Origin: Croceibacterium xixiisoli
GTDB lineage: Bacteria; Pseudomonadota; Alphaproteobacteria; Sphingomonadales; Sphingomonadaceae
Direction: 5' to 3'
Assembly (NCBI RefSeq): GCF_009827305.1
Contig: NZ_WTYJ01000001.1
Coordinates: forward strand, 1,736,001 to 1,800,000
DNA: 64,000 bases
The first letter of the stretch is position 1; every line of letters begins with the position of its first letter. Shown piece by piece: positions 27,818 to 36,814 of this stretch. The notes below the pieces were generated by a model, which had not been told where the DNA came from, did no database searches, and saw only the letters and a list, made by a program, of their open reading frames with translations. The translations under genes and the position numbers were made by a program.

Positions 27818-28210
27818 ATGAGGCAGGTTTTCCGTCGTTCCGTGATGGCCGCAGGACTGGTCGCGATTGCTGTCGCCGGTCTTTCCACACCGGTCATGGC
27901 CCAGCGCGATCCCGCTTATGAAGCCGCACGCCGGTCCGGCCAGATCGGCGAACGCATGGATGGCTATCTCGGCGTGGTCGGCGGCGGCGATGCCGCATTG
28001 CGCAAGATTGTGGATGATCTGAATATCAAGCGCCGCGCGGTCTATGCCGAAAAGGCCCAGGCGGCGAGCGCCACACTGGAAGAATATGCCTTCACGGCGG
28101 GCTGCCTGGCGATTGCGCGCACTTCGGCGGGGGAAAAATATCAGGCGCCCGATGGCAGCTGGCAGACGCGTACGGCGTCGGCGCCGCAGCGGGATTCGCG
28201 CTGCCCCTGA
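27818..28210 (+). CDS. ydbL: YdbL-like periplasmic protein (DUF1318)
   Basis: 130 residues from ATG 27818, which follows GGAGAAGG; an in-frame ATG 15 bases earlier and the upstream extension are less likely. Signal peptide ending GLSTPVMA. The mature part has ARRSGQIGERMDGYLGVV, the DUF1318 helix with the G-x-x-GE motif, and INIKRRAVYAE-like (LNIKRRAVYAEKAQ) segment. In E. coli YdbL chaperones YnbE. Third gene of the ydbH unit. Confidence 0.88.
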   Translation: MRQVFRRSVMAAGLVAIAVAGLSTPVMAQRDPAYEAARRSGQIGERMDGYLGVVGGGDAALRKIVDDLNIKRRAVYAEKAQAASATLEEYAFTAGCLAIARTSAGEKYQAPDGSWQTRTASAPQRDSRCP

Positions 28211-28269
28211 TCAATTGAGGGCCCAGTTCATTACCGGTATTATGCCACCGGAATGATATGCTTTGTCGA

Positions 28270-28318
28270 CTGGCCTCTCCGGCCAGTTGACTCGCATATG
28301 CCCCCCGTCTAGGGGGCA
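28270..28318 (+). other. Two adjacent hairpins between ydbL and atpI
   Basis: A 6-bp stem (CTGGCC / GGCCAG, 28270-28286) and a 7-bp stem (TGCCCCC / GGGGGCA, 28299-28318) lie in the 168-base gap before atpI. There is no T-run. They may end the ydbH unit or structure the atp leader. A TTGACT hexamer lies between them without a good -10. Confidence 0.4.
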
Positions 28319-28378
28319 GGCGCCTTCGGGGGCATAGTCGTTCCACTGTCTGAAACTCCCCTGCAAATGGAGCGTGGC

Positions 28379-28696
28379 ATGAACGACGATGAACCCACAC
28401 GGGAACCAATTGCTGAGGATGCGCGGATCAATGCGCTCGAGACGCGGCTGAAAGCCGCTCAGGAGCGTGAAGATGAGCGTAACCGGCCGCAAATCAAGGG
28501 AGCCGATGCGAGTTATCGCACCGGCAATCGGGTGTTGGCGGATCTCCTCGGTGGTGTTCTGGGTGGCTTGGTAATCGGCTGGGTGATTGATCGCTTCGCC
28601 GGGACCGCGCCATGGGGCCTGATCGTGATGCTGTTCATGGGAATAGCAGTAGCCTTCAGAAATGTTTTTCGGATGGCGAACAAGCGCCCTGATTGA
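28379..28696 (+). CDS. atpI: ATP synthase protein I
   Basis: 105 residues from ATG 28379, which has GGAGCG 7 nt upstream; an ATG 12 bases earlier is possible. A charged helical N-terminus (ALETRLKAAQEREDE) precedes two membrane helices (LGGVLGGLVIGWVIDRF; WGLIVMLFMGIAVAF), the AtpI layout. AtpI helps assemble the c-ring. First gene of the Fo cluster. Confidence 0.9.
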   Translation: MNDDEPTREPIAEDARINALETRLKAAQEREDERNRPQIKGADASYRTGNRVLADLLGGVLGGLVIGWVIDRFAGTAPWGLIVMLFMGIAVAFRNVFRMANKRPD

Positions 28697-28761
28697 GCCC
28701 CACTGAGATGGGGCCCGGGGCGTGGACGTTTTTATCCAGCGGGCAAGGGACGGTTAGATCA

Positions 28762-29550
28762 GTGGCAGCCGAGCAGGCCAAAGTTGAGCCGATGCAGCAG
28801 TTTACCATCGAACCCCTGTTTGGTTCGGCGGGTTGGGAACTGGCTGGCTACAATATCGCATTCACCAACAGCGCGCTGTGGATGGCGCTGGCTACTCTTG
28901 CACTGGGCGTCTTCGTCGCCGGTGGCATGAAGGGCCAGCTGGTCCCGGGTCGCTGGCAGGTCGCCGTCGAAGGCTTCACCGGCTTCATCGATAACCTGCT
29001 GGAAGCCAATGTGGGCAAGGCCGGGCGCAAGTATGTGCCTTATATCTTCTCGCTGTTCATGTTCATCCTGTTCGCCAACATCCTCGGCCTGATGCCGCTG
29101 GGCGTGGTCGGGGTGCACCCTTTCACCTTCACCAGCCACTTCACCGTAACCGGTGTTCTGGCGATCATGTCGTTCTCGATCGTTCTGATCGTCGGCTTCC
29201 TGCGTCACGGCCTGCACTTCTTCTCGCTGTTCGTTCCGCATGGCACGCCCTGGCCGATGATCCCGATCATCGCCCCGATCGAACTGATCTCCTTCCTCGT
29301 GCGTCCCTTCAGCCTCGGCCTGCGTCTGTTCGTGGCCATGATGGCTGGGCACGTTCTGCTGGAAGTGCTGTCGAGCTTCGTCATCAGCGGCATCAACGCT
29401 GGCCCGGGCTATGGCGTGTTCATCGCCATTCCCAGCCTGGTCTTGATGGTCGGTATCTGCGCGCTGGAAATTCTGGTCGCTGGTATTCAGGCCTATGTCT
29501 TCGCGCTGCTGACGTCGCTGTACATCAACGACGCTGAAAACCTTCACTGA
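28762..29550 (+). CDS. atpB: ATP synthase Fo subunit a
   Basis: 262 residues from GTG 28762 (product MAAEQAKVEPMQQF), with AAGGGA upstream; the frame continues to a TTG overlapping atpI but that extra part is not protein-like. FSLGLRLFVAMMAGH contains the essential arginine of the proton path facing the c-ring, and ALEILVAGIQAYVFALLTSLYI is the last helix. Five to six membrane helices. Works with AtpE and the b/b' stalk encoded next. Confidence 0.96.
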   Translation: MAAEQAKVEPMQQFTIEPLFGSAGWELAGYNIAFTNSALWMALATLALGVFVAGGMKGQLVPGRWQVAVEGFTGFIDNLLEANVGKAGRKYVPYIFSLFMFILFANILGLMPLGVVGVHPFTFTSHFTVTGVLAIMSFSIVLIVGFLRHGLHFFSLFVPHGTPWPMIPIIAPIELISFLVRPFSLGLRLFVAMMAGHVLLEVLSSFVISGINAGPGYGVFIAIPSLVLMVGICALEILVAGIQAYVFALLTSLYINDAENLH

Positions 29551-29585
29551 TTACAACACAAAATTTTCCCAAAGGAGTTTTTAAA

Positions 29586-29810
29586 ATGGACGCAGAAGCC
29601 GCAAAGCTGCTCGGTGCCGGTCTCGCCGCTATTGGTGCCGGTCTGGCCTCGATCGGTGTGGGCAACGTGTTTGCCAAGTTCCTCGAAGGCGCTCTCCGCA
29701 ATCCGGGTGCCGCTGACAGCCAGCAGGGCCGTCTGTTCATCGGTTTCGCCGGTGCCGAACTTCTCGGCCTGCTGGCGTTCGTTATCGCCGCTCTGCTGAT
29801 CTTCCAGTAA
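29586..29810 (+). CDS. atpE: ATP synthase Fo subunit c
   Basis: 74 residues, start preceded by AAAGGAG. Two helices joined by the polar loop LRNPGA; the first is glycine-rich (GAGLAAIGAGLASIGVG) and the second carries the proton-binding Glu58 in GAELLGLLAF. Forms the rotating c-ring. Confidence 0.97.
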   Translation: MDAEAAKLLGAGLAAIGAGLASIGVGNVFAKFLEGALRNPGAADSQQGRLFIGFAGAELLGLLAFVIAALLIFQ

Positions 29811-29822
29811 GCGCATAGCTGT

Positions 29823-29844
29823 CCCGCCGGGTTCGTCCGGCGGG
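29823..29844 (+). other. Hairpin between atpE and atpF'
   Basis: A perfect 8-bp stem (CCCGCCGG / CCGGCGGG) with a six-base loop starts 13 bases after the atpE stop. No T-run follows, so it is more likely an mRNA-stabilising or attenuating structure that lets the abundant c subunit be made in excess than a full terminator; that role is inference. Confidence 0.55.
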
Positions 29845-29875
29845 GCGCTGGCGATTAAACGACCGGGACGTACGA

Positions 29876-30370
29876 ATGCCCCAGATAGAACAACTTGCCG
29901 AAACCTATTCCAGCCAGATCTTCTGGCTGCTGATCTTTTTCGGCCTCGTTTTCTTCGTGATCGGTCGCGGCATGGTGCCCAAGGTGATGAACACCGTGGC
30001 CCTGCGCGACACCCAGATCGCCGGCGATCTCGCCGCAGCCCAGGCTGCCCGGGATCAGGCGAACGAACAGGAAGAAGCCTGGCGCATTCGCGAGAATGAA
30101 AACCGCGCCAGGGCGCAGGGCATTGTTGCCCAGGCCAAGGCCGTGTCTGCAACCGATCATGAGGCGCGGCTTGCGCAGGCGCAGACTGGCGTCGACGCCA
30201 GGCTGGCCGAAGCTGAAACGCGGATCGCCGCTTCCCGTTCGGAAGCGCTGGCCGAAGTGGAAGCCGTTGCCGTTGATGCCGCGCAGGATATCGTCAGGCG
30301 TATCGCCAATGCCGATGTCACGACCGACAGTGCGCAGGCTGCCGTCAAGAAAGCCCTGAGCCATGTCTAA
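29876..30370 (+). CDS. atpF': ATP synthase Fo subunit b'
   Basis: 164 residues. One membrane helix near the N-terminus (FWLLIFFGLVFFVIGRGMVP) and a long charged coiled-coil (ALRDTQIAGDLAAAQAARDQ onward). The pairing with the following b subunit, in the order c-b'-b, is the photosynthetic/alphaproteobacterial type. Overlaps the next start by 8 bases. Confidence 0.92.
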   Translation: MPQIEQLAETYSSQIFWLLIFFGLVFFVIGRGMVPKVMNTVALRDTQIAGDLAAAQAARDQANEQEEAWRIRENENRARAQGIVAQAKAVSATDHEARLAQAQTGVDARLAEAETRIAASRSEALAEVEAVAVDAAQDIVRRIANADVTTDSAQAAVKKALSHV

Positions 30371-30947
30371 CGCGCCCGAAGCGCCGCAATTCACCACGGA
30401 TCTGCAGGATCCCTACGTCACCACGACGGAAGACCGCAGCCACGAAGAAGGCGGACATCACGGACCGACTGCATTGGGTCTGCAACCCTTCCAGTGGGTT
30501 TCGGTCTCGATGCTGCTGCTGATCCTGATCGCCGTGTTTGTCGGCAAGGTGCACAAGATCATCGGTGGCGGGCTGGACGGCAAGATCGCCACCATCCGCA
30601 CGCAGCTGGACGAAGCGAAGCAGCTGCGTGCAGAGGCCGAAGCGCTGCGCAATGAATATGCGGCGAAGATCGCGAATGCCGAAAAAGATGCCGAAGCGAT
30701 GCTCGTCACCGCCCAGCATGAAGCGGATGCGATCGTTGCCAAGGCAGCACGCGACACCGAAGAAGTGATCGCGCGCCGTCAGCGCATGGCAGAAGACAAG
30801 ATCGCCGCTGCTGAACGCAGCGTGGTCGAAGAACTGCGCAACCGCGCTGCCACGGCAGCGGCCAGCGCAGCGCGTGATCTGATAGCCGAACGGCATGATG
30901 CGAATGCAGATCGCAAGCTGGTGGACGATGTGATCGCCGCCATCTGA
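30363..30947 (+). CDS. atpF: ATP synthase Fo subunit b
   Basis: 194 residues. About 40 polar, His/Glu-rich residues precede the membrane helix (VSVSMLLLILIAVFVGKV), then a coiled-coil stator stalk rich in Ala/Glu/Lys with LRAEAEALRNEYAAKIANAE. Ends the Fo cluster before a strong terminator. The F1 genes are not here, as usual when Fo and F1 loci are split in alphaproteobacteria. Confidence 0.93.
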   Translation: MSNAPEAPQFTTDLQDPYVTTTEDRSHEEGGHHGPTALGLQPFQWVSVSMLLLILIAVFVGKVHKIIGGGLDGKIATIRTQLDEAKQLRAEAEALRNEYAAKIANAEKDAEAMLVTAQHEADAIVAKAARDTEEVIARRQRMAEDKIAAAERSVVEELRNRAATAAASAARDLIAERHDANADRKLVDDVIAAI

Positions 30948-30967
30948 TCGATCACTTCCGATCAATG

Positions 30968-31009
30968 AAAAGCCCCCGCGTTCCACAAGGATCGCGGGGG
31001 CTTTTCTTT
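30968..31009. terminator. Strong bidirectional terminator after atpF
   Basis: A perfect 13-bp stem (AAAAGCCCCCGCG / CGCGGGGGCTTTT) with a 12-base loop, T-rich on both strands because the stem ends in A/T runs. It separates the plus-strand atp genes from the converging gloB. Confidence 0.93.
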
Positions 31010-31032
31010 TGCGCTCTGCCTGATTGTAGCGA

Positions 31033-31791
31033 TCAGAAGCTGTCCTTCGCTGCGCGCAAGGTGGCGAAGGTGTCGATCGGATTTCCTTTGCCCCAGCGGG
31101 CCTGGAGCGCAGGATCATCGGCCCGCAGAAACGGATTGGTCGCCAGTTCCCGGGCAAGCGGGAAGGGGACGGTGGGGCGGTCCTGCTCGCGCAAGGCGGT
31201 GATTTCGGTGACATAGGCCTGCAGCTCGGCGTTGTCCGGATCAGCATGCAGCGCGAACCGCGCGTTGGATGCGGTGTATTCATGCGCGCAATAGACGGTT
31301 GTCTGCGGTGGCAGCGCCTTCAGTCGTGAAAGGCTGGACCAGAACTGCGGCGGTGTCCCTTCGAACATCCGTCCGCATCCCAGCGCAAACAGCGAATCGC
31401 CCACGAATGCCATGCCCGCGTCGGGCAGGTGGAACGCGACATGGCCCATGGTGTGCCCGCCCACATCGATGACATCACCCTGCCATGTGCCGATCGTTAC
31501 CTGATCGCCATGCGCCACCGTGCAATCGACGGCGTCGATCTTTGGCGCATCGATGGCAGAGGCGGTGATGCGGCAGTTGGTCGCCGCCTTGATCGCAGCG
31601 TTCCCGCCGGCGTGATCCTTGTGCCAATGGGTGTTCCAGATCTGGGTGATGGTCCAGCCGCGTGCGGCGGCCTCTTGCAGATAGGCATCGGCATCGGGCG
31701 TATCGATGCAGACGGTTTCGCCGCTGGCAGGATCATGCAGCAGGAAACCGTAATTGTCGGACAGGCAGGGAAACTGATGCAGTTGCAGCAC
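31033..31791 (-). CDS. gloB: Hydroxyacylglutathione hydrolase (glyoxalase II)
   Basis: 252 residues from GTG 31791, the codon that gives the family N-terminus (VLQLHQFPCLSDNYGF); the frame continues into the upstream gene. Binuclear metal site THWHKDHAGG, then HTMGHVAFH, and FVGDSLFALGCGR. The C-terminal helical domain for glutathione binding is present (CAHEYTASNARFAL). It hydrolyses S-lactoylglutathione. The start lies 4 nt after the VOC gene, so the two are co-transcribed. Confidence 0.95.
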   Translation of the reverse strand: MLQLHQFPCLSDNYGFLLHDPASGETVCIDTPDADAYLQEAAARGWTITQIWNTHWHKDHAGGNAAIKAATNCRITASAIDAPKIDAVDCTVAHGDQVTIGTWQGDVIDVGGHTMGHVAFHLPDAGMAFVGDSLFALGCGRMFEGTPPQFWSSLSRLKALPPQTTVYCAHEYTASNARFALHADPDNAELQAYVTEITALREQDRPTVPFPLARELATNPFLRADDPALQARWGKGNPIDTFATLRAAKDSF

Positions 31792-31795
31792 GGGA

Positions 31796-32185
31796 TTATT
31801 CCAGAGGTAGATTGATCTGCCAGCTGACACCGAAACGGTCGGCAATCCAGGTGAACAGCTGGCTGAAACCATAATTGTCAATCGGCATCATCACCTGTCC
31901 GCCATCGCCAAGTAGCTCGGCAAGGCGGCGCAGCTGCGCTTCATCATCGCAATCGATGAAGATCGAACTGGCTGGGGTAAAGGTGAAGTCATGCATGGGC
32001 GGACTGTCATATAGCCGCCACTCGCTGCCGCCGATACCGATCCGGGCAGAGGCGATCTGCCCTTCTTGCGGGCCCGAGGGGTAGCGCGCCAGCTCGAGAA
32101 TTTCGAGTTCGGGGATGGCTGCAGACCACAGTTCCAGCGCGGGACCAGCGTCCCCCTGAAACATCAGAAACGGTGTTGCCTTCAT
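31796..32185 (-). CDS. VOC-fold protein, PhnB-like
   Basis: 129 residues. MKATPFLMFQGDAGPALELW is the N-terminal pattern of the PhnB/3-demethylubiquinone methyltransferase-like VOC subfamily; the C-terminal QLFTWIADRFGVSWQINLP is equally typical. The fold is a dimeric glyoxalase-like beta barrel; the substrate is not predictable. Pairing with gloB is suggestive of a methylglyoxal link, but this subfamily usually lacks a proven glyoxalase activity. Confidence 0.85.
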   Translation of the reverse strand: MKATPFLMFQGDAGPALELWSAAIPELEILELARYPSGPQEGQIASARIGIGGSEWRLYDSPPMHDFTFTPASSIFIDCDDEAQLRRLAELLGDGGQVMMPIDNYGFSQLFTWIADRFGVSWQINLPLE

Positions 32186-32240
32186 CGGCGGGCTCCTTGC
32201 ACGCAGTGCAGCCTAGAGGAGAGAGCCGGCCAAAGCAAAA

Positions 32241-32268
32241 GCCCGCCCGCTCGTGAGAGCGGACGGGC
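32241..32268 (-). terminator. Terminator of rpsA
   Basis: A 12-bp stem with one mismatch (GAGCGGACGGGC against GCCCGCCCGCTC) and a four-base loop; on the minus strand it is followed by TTTTGCTTT. It lies 37 bases after the rpsA stop. Confidence 0.8.
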
Positions 32269-32304
32269 CTTGCAATCCAGACACTGAGGTCTGGAAGTTC
32301 GGTA

Positions 32305-34008
32305 TTAGTCCTGACGCTTCAGGGCTTCGCCGAGGATGTCGCCCAGCGATGCACCCGAATCCGACGAACCGTACTGTTCGACAGCCTGCTTCTCTTCGGC
32401 GATCTGACGCGCCTTGACGGAAAAGTTCGGCTTCTTCGAACGGTCGAAACCGGTGACCATCGCGTCCAGCTTCTGGCCGGTCTGGAAACGGTCGGGGCGC
32501 TGTTCGTCACGGTCACGGCCGAGGTCCGAACGCTTGATGAACCCGGTTGCACCGTCTTCGCCAGCCTGCACTTCCAGGCCGCCATCGCGCACTTCGAGCA
32601 CGGTCACGGTGACAACGTCGCCGCGCTTCAGGCTGCTGCCCGATGCCACGCCGCCAGCTGCCGGTGCGCCCTTTTCGAGCTGCTTCATGCCCAGGCTGAT
32701 GCGTTCCTTCTCGATGTCGACATCCAGAACGACCGCATTGACCATTTCACCCTTTCGGTGAAGTGCCAGTGCGTCTTCGCCCGAAATGCCCCATGCGATG
32801 TCGGACATGTGAACCATGCCGTCCACGTCGCCCGGCAGGCCGATGAACAGGCCGAATTCGGTCGCGTTCTTGACTTCGCCTTCGACGGTCGAACCGACCG
32901 GGTGCGTTTCGGCGAATTCTTCCCACGGATTGCGCTGTGCCTGCTTGAGGCCGAGGCTGATGCGGCGCTTGTCCGAATCGACTTCCAGAACAACCACTTC
33001 CACTTCCTGCGAGGTGGAAACGATCTTGCCCGGGTGGACGTTCTTCTTGGTCCAGCTCATTTCGGAAACATGGACCAGGCCTTCGATGCCGGCTTCCAGT
33101 TCCACGAAGGCGCCGTATTCGGTGATGTTGGTCACCTGGCCGGAAACCTTCATGCCGATCGGGTACTTGGCGGCAACGCCATCCCACGGATCGCTTTCCA
33201 GCTGCTTCATGCCCAGGCTGATGCGCTGCGTGTCGGCATTGATGCGGATGATCTGCACGGTGACGGTGTCGCCGATGTTGATCACTTCGCTCGGGTGGTT
33301 GACGCGCTTGTAGCTCATGTCAGTGACATGCAGCAGGCCGTCGATGCCGCCCAGATCCACGAACGCACCGTAATCGGTGATGTTCTTCACAACGCCTTCG
33401 ATCACCTGGCCTTCGGCCAGCTTGTCGATCAGCTCGCTGCGCTGTTCGGCGCGGGTTTCTTCCAGCACGGCGCGACGCGACACGACGATATTGCCGCGGC
33501 GACGGTCCATCTTCAGGATCTGGAAGGGCTGCGGCATGTCCATCAGCGGGCCGACGTCACGCACCGGGCGGATATCGACCTGCGAACCGGGCAGGAAGGC
33601 CACGGCGCCGTCGAGATCGACGGTGAAGCCACCCTTCACGCGGCCGAAGATGCGGCCTTCGACGCGCTTGCCTTCGCCGAATTCGCTTTCCAGCTTGTCC
33701 CATGCGGCTTCGCGACGGGCGCGGTCGCGGCTCAGCATGGCTTCGCCGTCGGCGTTTTCGACGCGGTCCACGAACACTTCGACTTCGGAGCCGATGGTCA
33801 GGCCATGGTCGTCTTCACCACGGGCGAATTCCTTCAGCGCAACGCGGCCTTCGGACTTCAGGCCGACGTCGATGATCGCCATGCCGTTTTCGATGTTGGT
33901 GACGGTGCCCTTGACAACGCGGCCTTCGAAGCCGCCCTCGGCGCCGCCGAGCTGTTCATCAAGGAGTTTCGCGAAATCATCGCGAGAGGGATTGGCGTTG
34001 GATGCCAT
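32305..34008 (-). CDS. rpsA: 30S ribosomal protein S1
   Basis: 567 residues. Six S1/OB repeats can be read off by the recurring G-x-V-x-x-I-x-x-(Y/F)-G-x-F pattern (for example VVKNITDYGAFVDLGGIDG, QVTNITEYGAFVELEAGIEG and EVKNATEFGLFIGLPGDVDG). Starts MASNANPSRDDFAKLL as in alphaproteobacterial S1. Needed for initiation on structured or weak leaders. Downstream of cmk, the usual order, but with a 315-base gap that likely carries its own promoter. Confidence 0.97.
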   Translation of the reverse strand: MASNANPSRDDFAKLLDEQLGGAEGGFEGRVVKGTVTNIENGMAIIDVGLKSEGRVALKEFARGEDDHGLTIGSEVEVFVDRVENADGEAMLSRDRARREAAWDKLESEFGEGKRVEGRIFGRVKGGFTVDLDGAVAFLPGSQVDIRPVRDVGPLMDMPQPFQILKMDRRRGNIVVSRRAVLEETRAEQRSELIDKLAEGQVIEGVVKNITDYGAFVDLGGIDGLLHVTDMSYKRVNHPSEVINIGDTVTVQIIRINADTQRISLGMKQLESDPWDGVAAKYPIGMKVSGQVTNITEYGAFVELEAGIEGLVHVSEMSWTKKNVHPGKIVSTSQEVEVVVLEVDSDKRRISLGLKQAQRNPWEEFAETHPVGSTVEGEVKNATEFGLFIGLPGDVDGMVHMSDIAWGISGEDALALHRKGEMVNAVVLDVDIEKERISLGMKQLEKGAPAAGGVASGSSLKRGDVVTVTVLEVRDGGLEVQAGEDGATGFIKRSDLGRDRDEQRPDRFQTGQKLDAMVTGFDRSKKPNFSVKARQIAEEKQAVEQYGSSDSGASLGDILGEALKRQD

Positions 34009-34323
34009 CGCTGTTTAATTCCTGTTTCACGTTTTTCCGGCCAGGCGGTTGGATCCGCCGGTCTTGAATGGCCGAACTGCCTGCGCGGCCCCATGCCGAC
34101 ACAAGCATTCTCAGGGGCAATATCCGGGAACACGGCGCTAATGCCCTTTGAGGCGGACAACCGCCGGGGCAGATCCGGTCATACCGGGAAGGGTGCCGTC
34201 GACCCGGGAATTACCCCGTCGAACGGCCGGCGCTCTATGCGAAAATACGCTCTGAGGCAAGGGAAAGCGGAGCAGCCTCGCGGTGCGCTCTCCGGGCCTG
34301 CTCCAGGCGAGGGAATTCGCGCG
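34009..34323. other. Intergenic region between cmk and rpsA
   Basis: 315 bases with no convincing gene. It must hold the rpsA leader; S1 is often autoregulated through its leader, but I see no defined structure to name. Frames on either strand look random. Confidence 0.5.
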
Positions 34324-34962
34324 TCAGGATGAATGCTGCGGGCTTTCATGGCGCTGCCGAACAGCGGCAATGGCCGCGGCAATCGCCTCTTCCCGGTTGA
34401 GCAGGGATGTGTCGATGGTCACCGAATCTCTCGCTGCCACCAGGGGGGCCTGGGCGCGCTGGGTGTCGCGTTCGTCGCGGCGACGCAGATCATCGGCGAT
34501 GGATTCGCGCGATACGTCTTCCCCCCGGCCGATCATTTCCTTCCACCGGCGTTCCGCCCGTGCCTCCACGCTGGCGATGACGAACAGCTTGGCCGGCGCT
34601 TCCGGCACGATCACCGTGCCGATGTCGCGCCCGTCCAGCACGGCGCCGCCGGCTTGCAGGGCGAAATTGCGCTGCCTTTCGAACAGGGCGCGGCGAACAT
34701 CGGGATGAACCGAAACCCTGCTGGCAAGCCCGCCGCTGGCTTCGCTGCGCAGTTCGGGATCATCCAGCAATCCTTCGGCGAAGGCGCAGGCCGCCAGGGC
34801 ATCGGCGGCATTGTCAGGGTCGCCGCCGTTCAACATCACCTGCCGGCCCACCGCGCGATAGAGCAGGCCAGTGTCGAGATGGGGCAGGCCGAAATGCGCG
34901 GCCAGGGCCTTGGCAATGGTGCCCTTGCCCGATGCGGTCGGGCCATCGACGGCAATGATCAT
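34324..34962 (-). CDS. cmk: Cytidylate kinase
   Basis: 212 residues. P-loop AVDGPTASGKGTIAKALA at the N-terminus, then HLDTGLLYRAVGRQV (nucleotide monophosphate site) and LDGRDIGTVIVPEA. It phosphorylates CMP/dCMP. The start overlaps the stop of the small membrane protein gene by 4 bases, so it is in the aroA transcript. Confidence 0.97.
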   Translation of the reverse strand: MIIAVDGPTASGKGTIAKALAAHFGLPHLDTGLLYRAVGRQVMLNGGDPDNAADALAACAFAEGLLDDPELRSEASGGLASRVSVHPDVRRALFERQRNFALQAGGAVLDGRDIGTVIVPEAPAKLFVIASVEARAERRWKEMIGRGEDVSRESIADDLRRRDERDTQRAQAPLVAARDSVTIDTSLLNREEAIAAAIAAVRQRHESPQHSS

Positions 34963-35246
34963 GAATTGTCCCCTGAATGGGCGGCGGCTTTGGCCGCCCG
35001 CCTTTGCAATGTCGCGCGCGTCAGCCCGAAAATGGCGATGGCGGCCCAGAATGCTTCCAGCACCAGCGATGCCGGGTTCGTATGCACCAGCAAGGATACC
35101 GTCAGCAGCGCGGCGCCAAGCAGATTGGTGCCGTGCTGGATGAACGGATCAGGCTGGGCGCGGAATGTCTGATAGCCATAGGCGCCGATGATGCAGGCCA
35201 TGCCGGCAAAACCCACCATGGTTGCCCAATCGAGCCACGCGGGCAT
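34959..35246 (-). CDS. Small membrane protein, CBU_0592-like
   Basis: 95 residues with three hydrophobic helices (VGFAGMACIIGAYGYQTF; GTNLLGAALLTVSLLV; ASLVLEAFWAAIAIFGL). The GW/GF-G-x-x-I-x-x-x-A-Y start and the LNLLGA-like central helix match the CBU_0592 family of unknown function. It sits 2 bases after aroA and overlaps cmk, so it is co-translated with both. Confidence 0.75.
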   Translation of the reverse strand: MPAWLDWATMVGFAGMACIIGAYGYQTFRAQPDPFIQHGTNLLGAALLTVSLLVHTNPASLVLEAFWAAIAIFGLTRATLQRRAAKAAAHSGDNS

Positions 35247-35248
35247 GA

Positions 35249-36604
35249 TTATTGCGCGCCAACGGCGAGCAGCGCCTCGAATGTCGGGAAGCTGGTCGCG
35301 ATCGGCCTCGTGTCATCCACCGCCACGCCTGCGCCGCTGGCCAGGCCAGCGATCGCCATGCTCATGGCGATGCGGTGGTCCAGATGGGTGATGACGCCGG
35401 TCGATGCGCCGTCGTCAGCGGTGCCGGGCAGGGGCGATCCGCCGGTGCCGTCGATCACCAGCCCGTCTTCGCGTTCTTCCACGCGCGCGCCGGCAAGCCG
35501 CAAGGCGTCGGCCATGGCGGTCAGGCGATCCGATTCCTTGACCCGCAACTCATCCAGCCCGCTGGTGATGGTGCGCCCTTGCGCCAGGGCGGCGGCCACG
35601 AACAGCACCGGGAATTCATCGATCATGCTCGGGGCAATCGCCGGATCGACCTCTATCCCGTGCAGGGCGGAATGGCGGACACGCAGATCGGCAACCGGCT
35701 CTCCGCCCACTTCGCGGCGGTCCAGTTCCTCGATCTGCCCGCCCATCTGCCGCAGCACGTCGAACAATCCGGCGCGGGTCGGGTTCAGGCCGACATTCTC
35801 GATGATCAGGTCACTGCCTGGAACGATCAGTGCCGCGACGGCGAAGAAGGCGGCAGAGGATGGGTCGCCCGGTACGGTGATGGTCTGGGGCTGAAGTTCG
35901 GCTTCGCCGCGCAGATGGATCACGCGCGCGCCGTCCTCGCCTTCCTCCACCCACAGATCGGCGCCGAAGCCGCGCAGCATGCGTTCGGTGTGGTCGCGCG
36001 TGGGAACCGGTTCGATGACCGTGGTGATGCCGGGGGTGTTGAGCCCGGCAAGCAGGATGGCGCTCTTCACCTGGGCGCTGGCGACCGGGAGGCGATAGGT
36101 GATGGGCACGGCGGTGCCCGTTCCCCGTTCCATCAGCGGCAATGTGCCACCGGGGCTGGTCGTGAATTGCGCGCCCATCAGGCCCAGGGGCTCGGTTACC
36201 CGTCCCATCGGCCGCTTCGACAGGCTGGCATCGCCGATGAAGTTCACGGTGATCGGGTGGCTCGCCACCAGCCCCATCAGCAGGCGGGTGGAGGTGCCGC
36301 TGTTGCCCATGTCGACGGCGGTCTGCGGCTGCAGCAGCGCACCGACGCCGACGCCGGAAATCCGCCATTCGCCATTGTCCTGCCGGGTGATCGTTGCCCC
36401 CATGGCGCGCAGCGCGGCCGCAGTGGCCAGCACGTCTTCGCCTTCCAGCAATCCGGTCACCCGCGTTTCCCCTACCGCCAGCGCGCCGAACATCAGCGAA
36501 CGGTGGCTGATGGATTTGTCGCCCGGAACGCGGATGCGGCCGGTCAGCGGCCGACCGGGCAGGAACCGGCGCGGGGTGGGAGCGGTGGCAGGATTGGCAG
36601 ACAC
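35249..36604 (-). CDS. aroA: 3-phosphoshikimate 1-carboxyvinyltransferase (EPSP synthase)
   Basis: 451 residues from GTG 36604 (product [17 protein letters not shown]), with GGAAAG upstream; the open frame extends further but encodes nothing similar. [16 protein letters not shown] is the N-terminal substrate motif, [15 protein letters not shown] the central loop and [16 protein letters not shown] the C-terminal one. Makes EPSP in the shikimate pathway, upstream of the tryptophan genes also present here. First gene of aroA-cmk. Confidence 0.96.
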   Translation of the reverse strand: MSANPATAPTPRRFLPGRPLTGRIRVPGDKSISHRSLMFGALAVGETRVTGLLEGEDVLATAAALRAMGATITRQDNGEWRISGVGVGALLQPQTAVDMGNSGTSTRLLMGLVASHPITVNFIGDASLSKRPMGRVTEPLGLMGAQFTTSPGGTLPLMERGTGTAVPITYRLPVASAQVKSAILLAGLNTPGITTVIEPVPTRDHTERMLRGFGADLWVEEGEDGARVIHLRGEAELQPQTITVPGDPSSAAFFAVAALIVPGSDLIIENVGLNPTRAGLFDVLRQMGGQIEELDRREVGGEPVADLRVRHSALHGIEVDPAIAPSMIDEFPVLFVAAALAQGRTITSGLDELRVKESDRLTAMADALRLAGARVEEREDGLVIDGTGGSPLPGTADDGASTGVITHLDHRIAMSMAIAGLASGAGVAVDDTRPIATSFPTFEALLAVGAQ

Positions 36605-36814
36605 GGCAGGTTCTTTCCGGTATATGAGCAGGGTCTTGCCCCGATTGGGGTTGGCGGCGCGCCGGTCGTCATGGGGCAGGGGGCGCTTTTGACAGCGCCC
36701 AAGGGCTGTGGCAAGGCGCCCACCGCGCTTGATTCCGGCTTGCGCCGTATCCATCAAGTTTCGTTACAGGATTTACGCCCGCGCAAACGGCGCGGGCAGA
36801 CGAGGATATTTACG

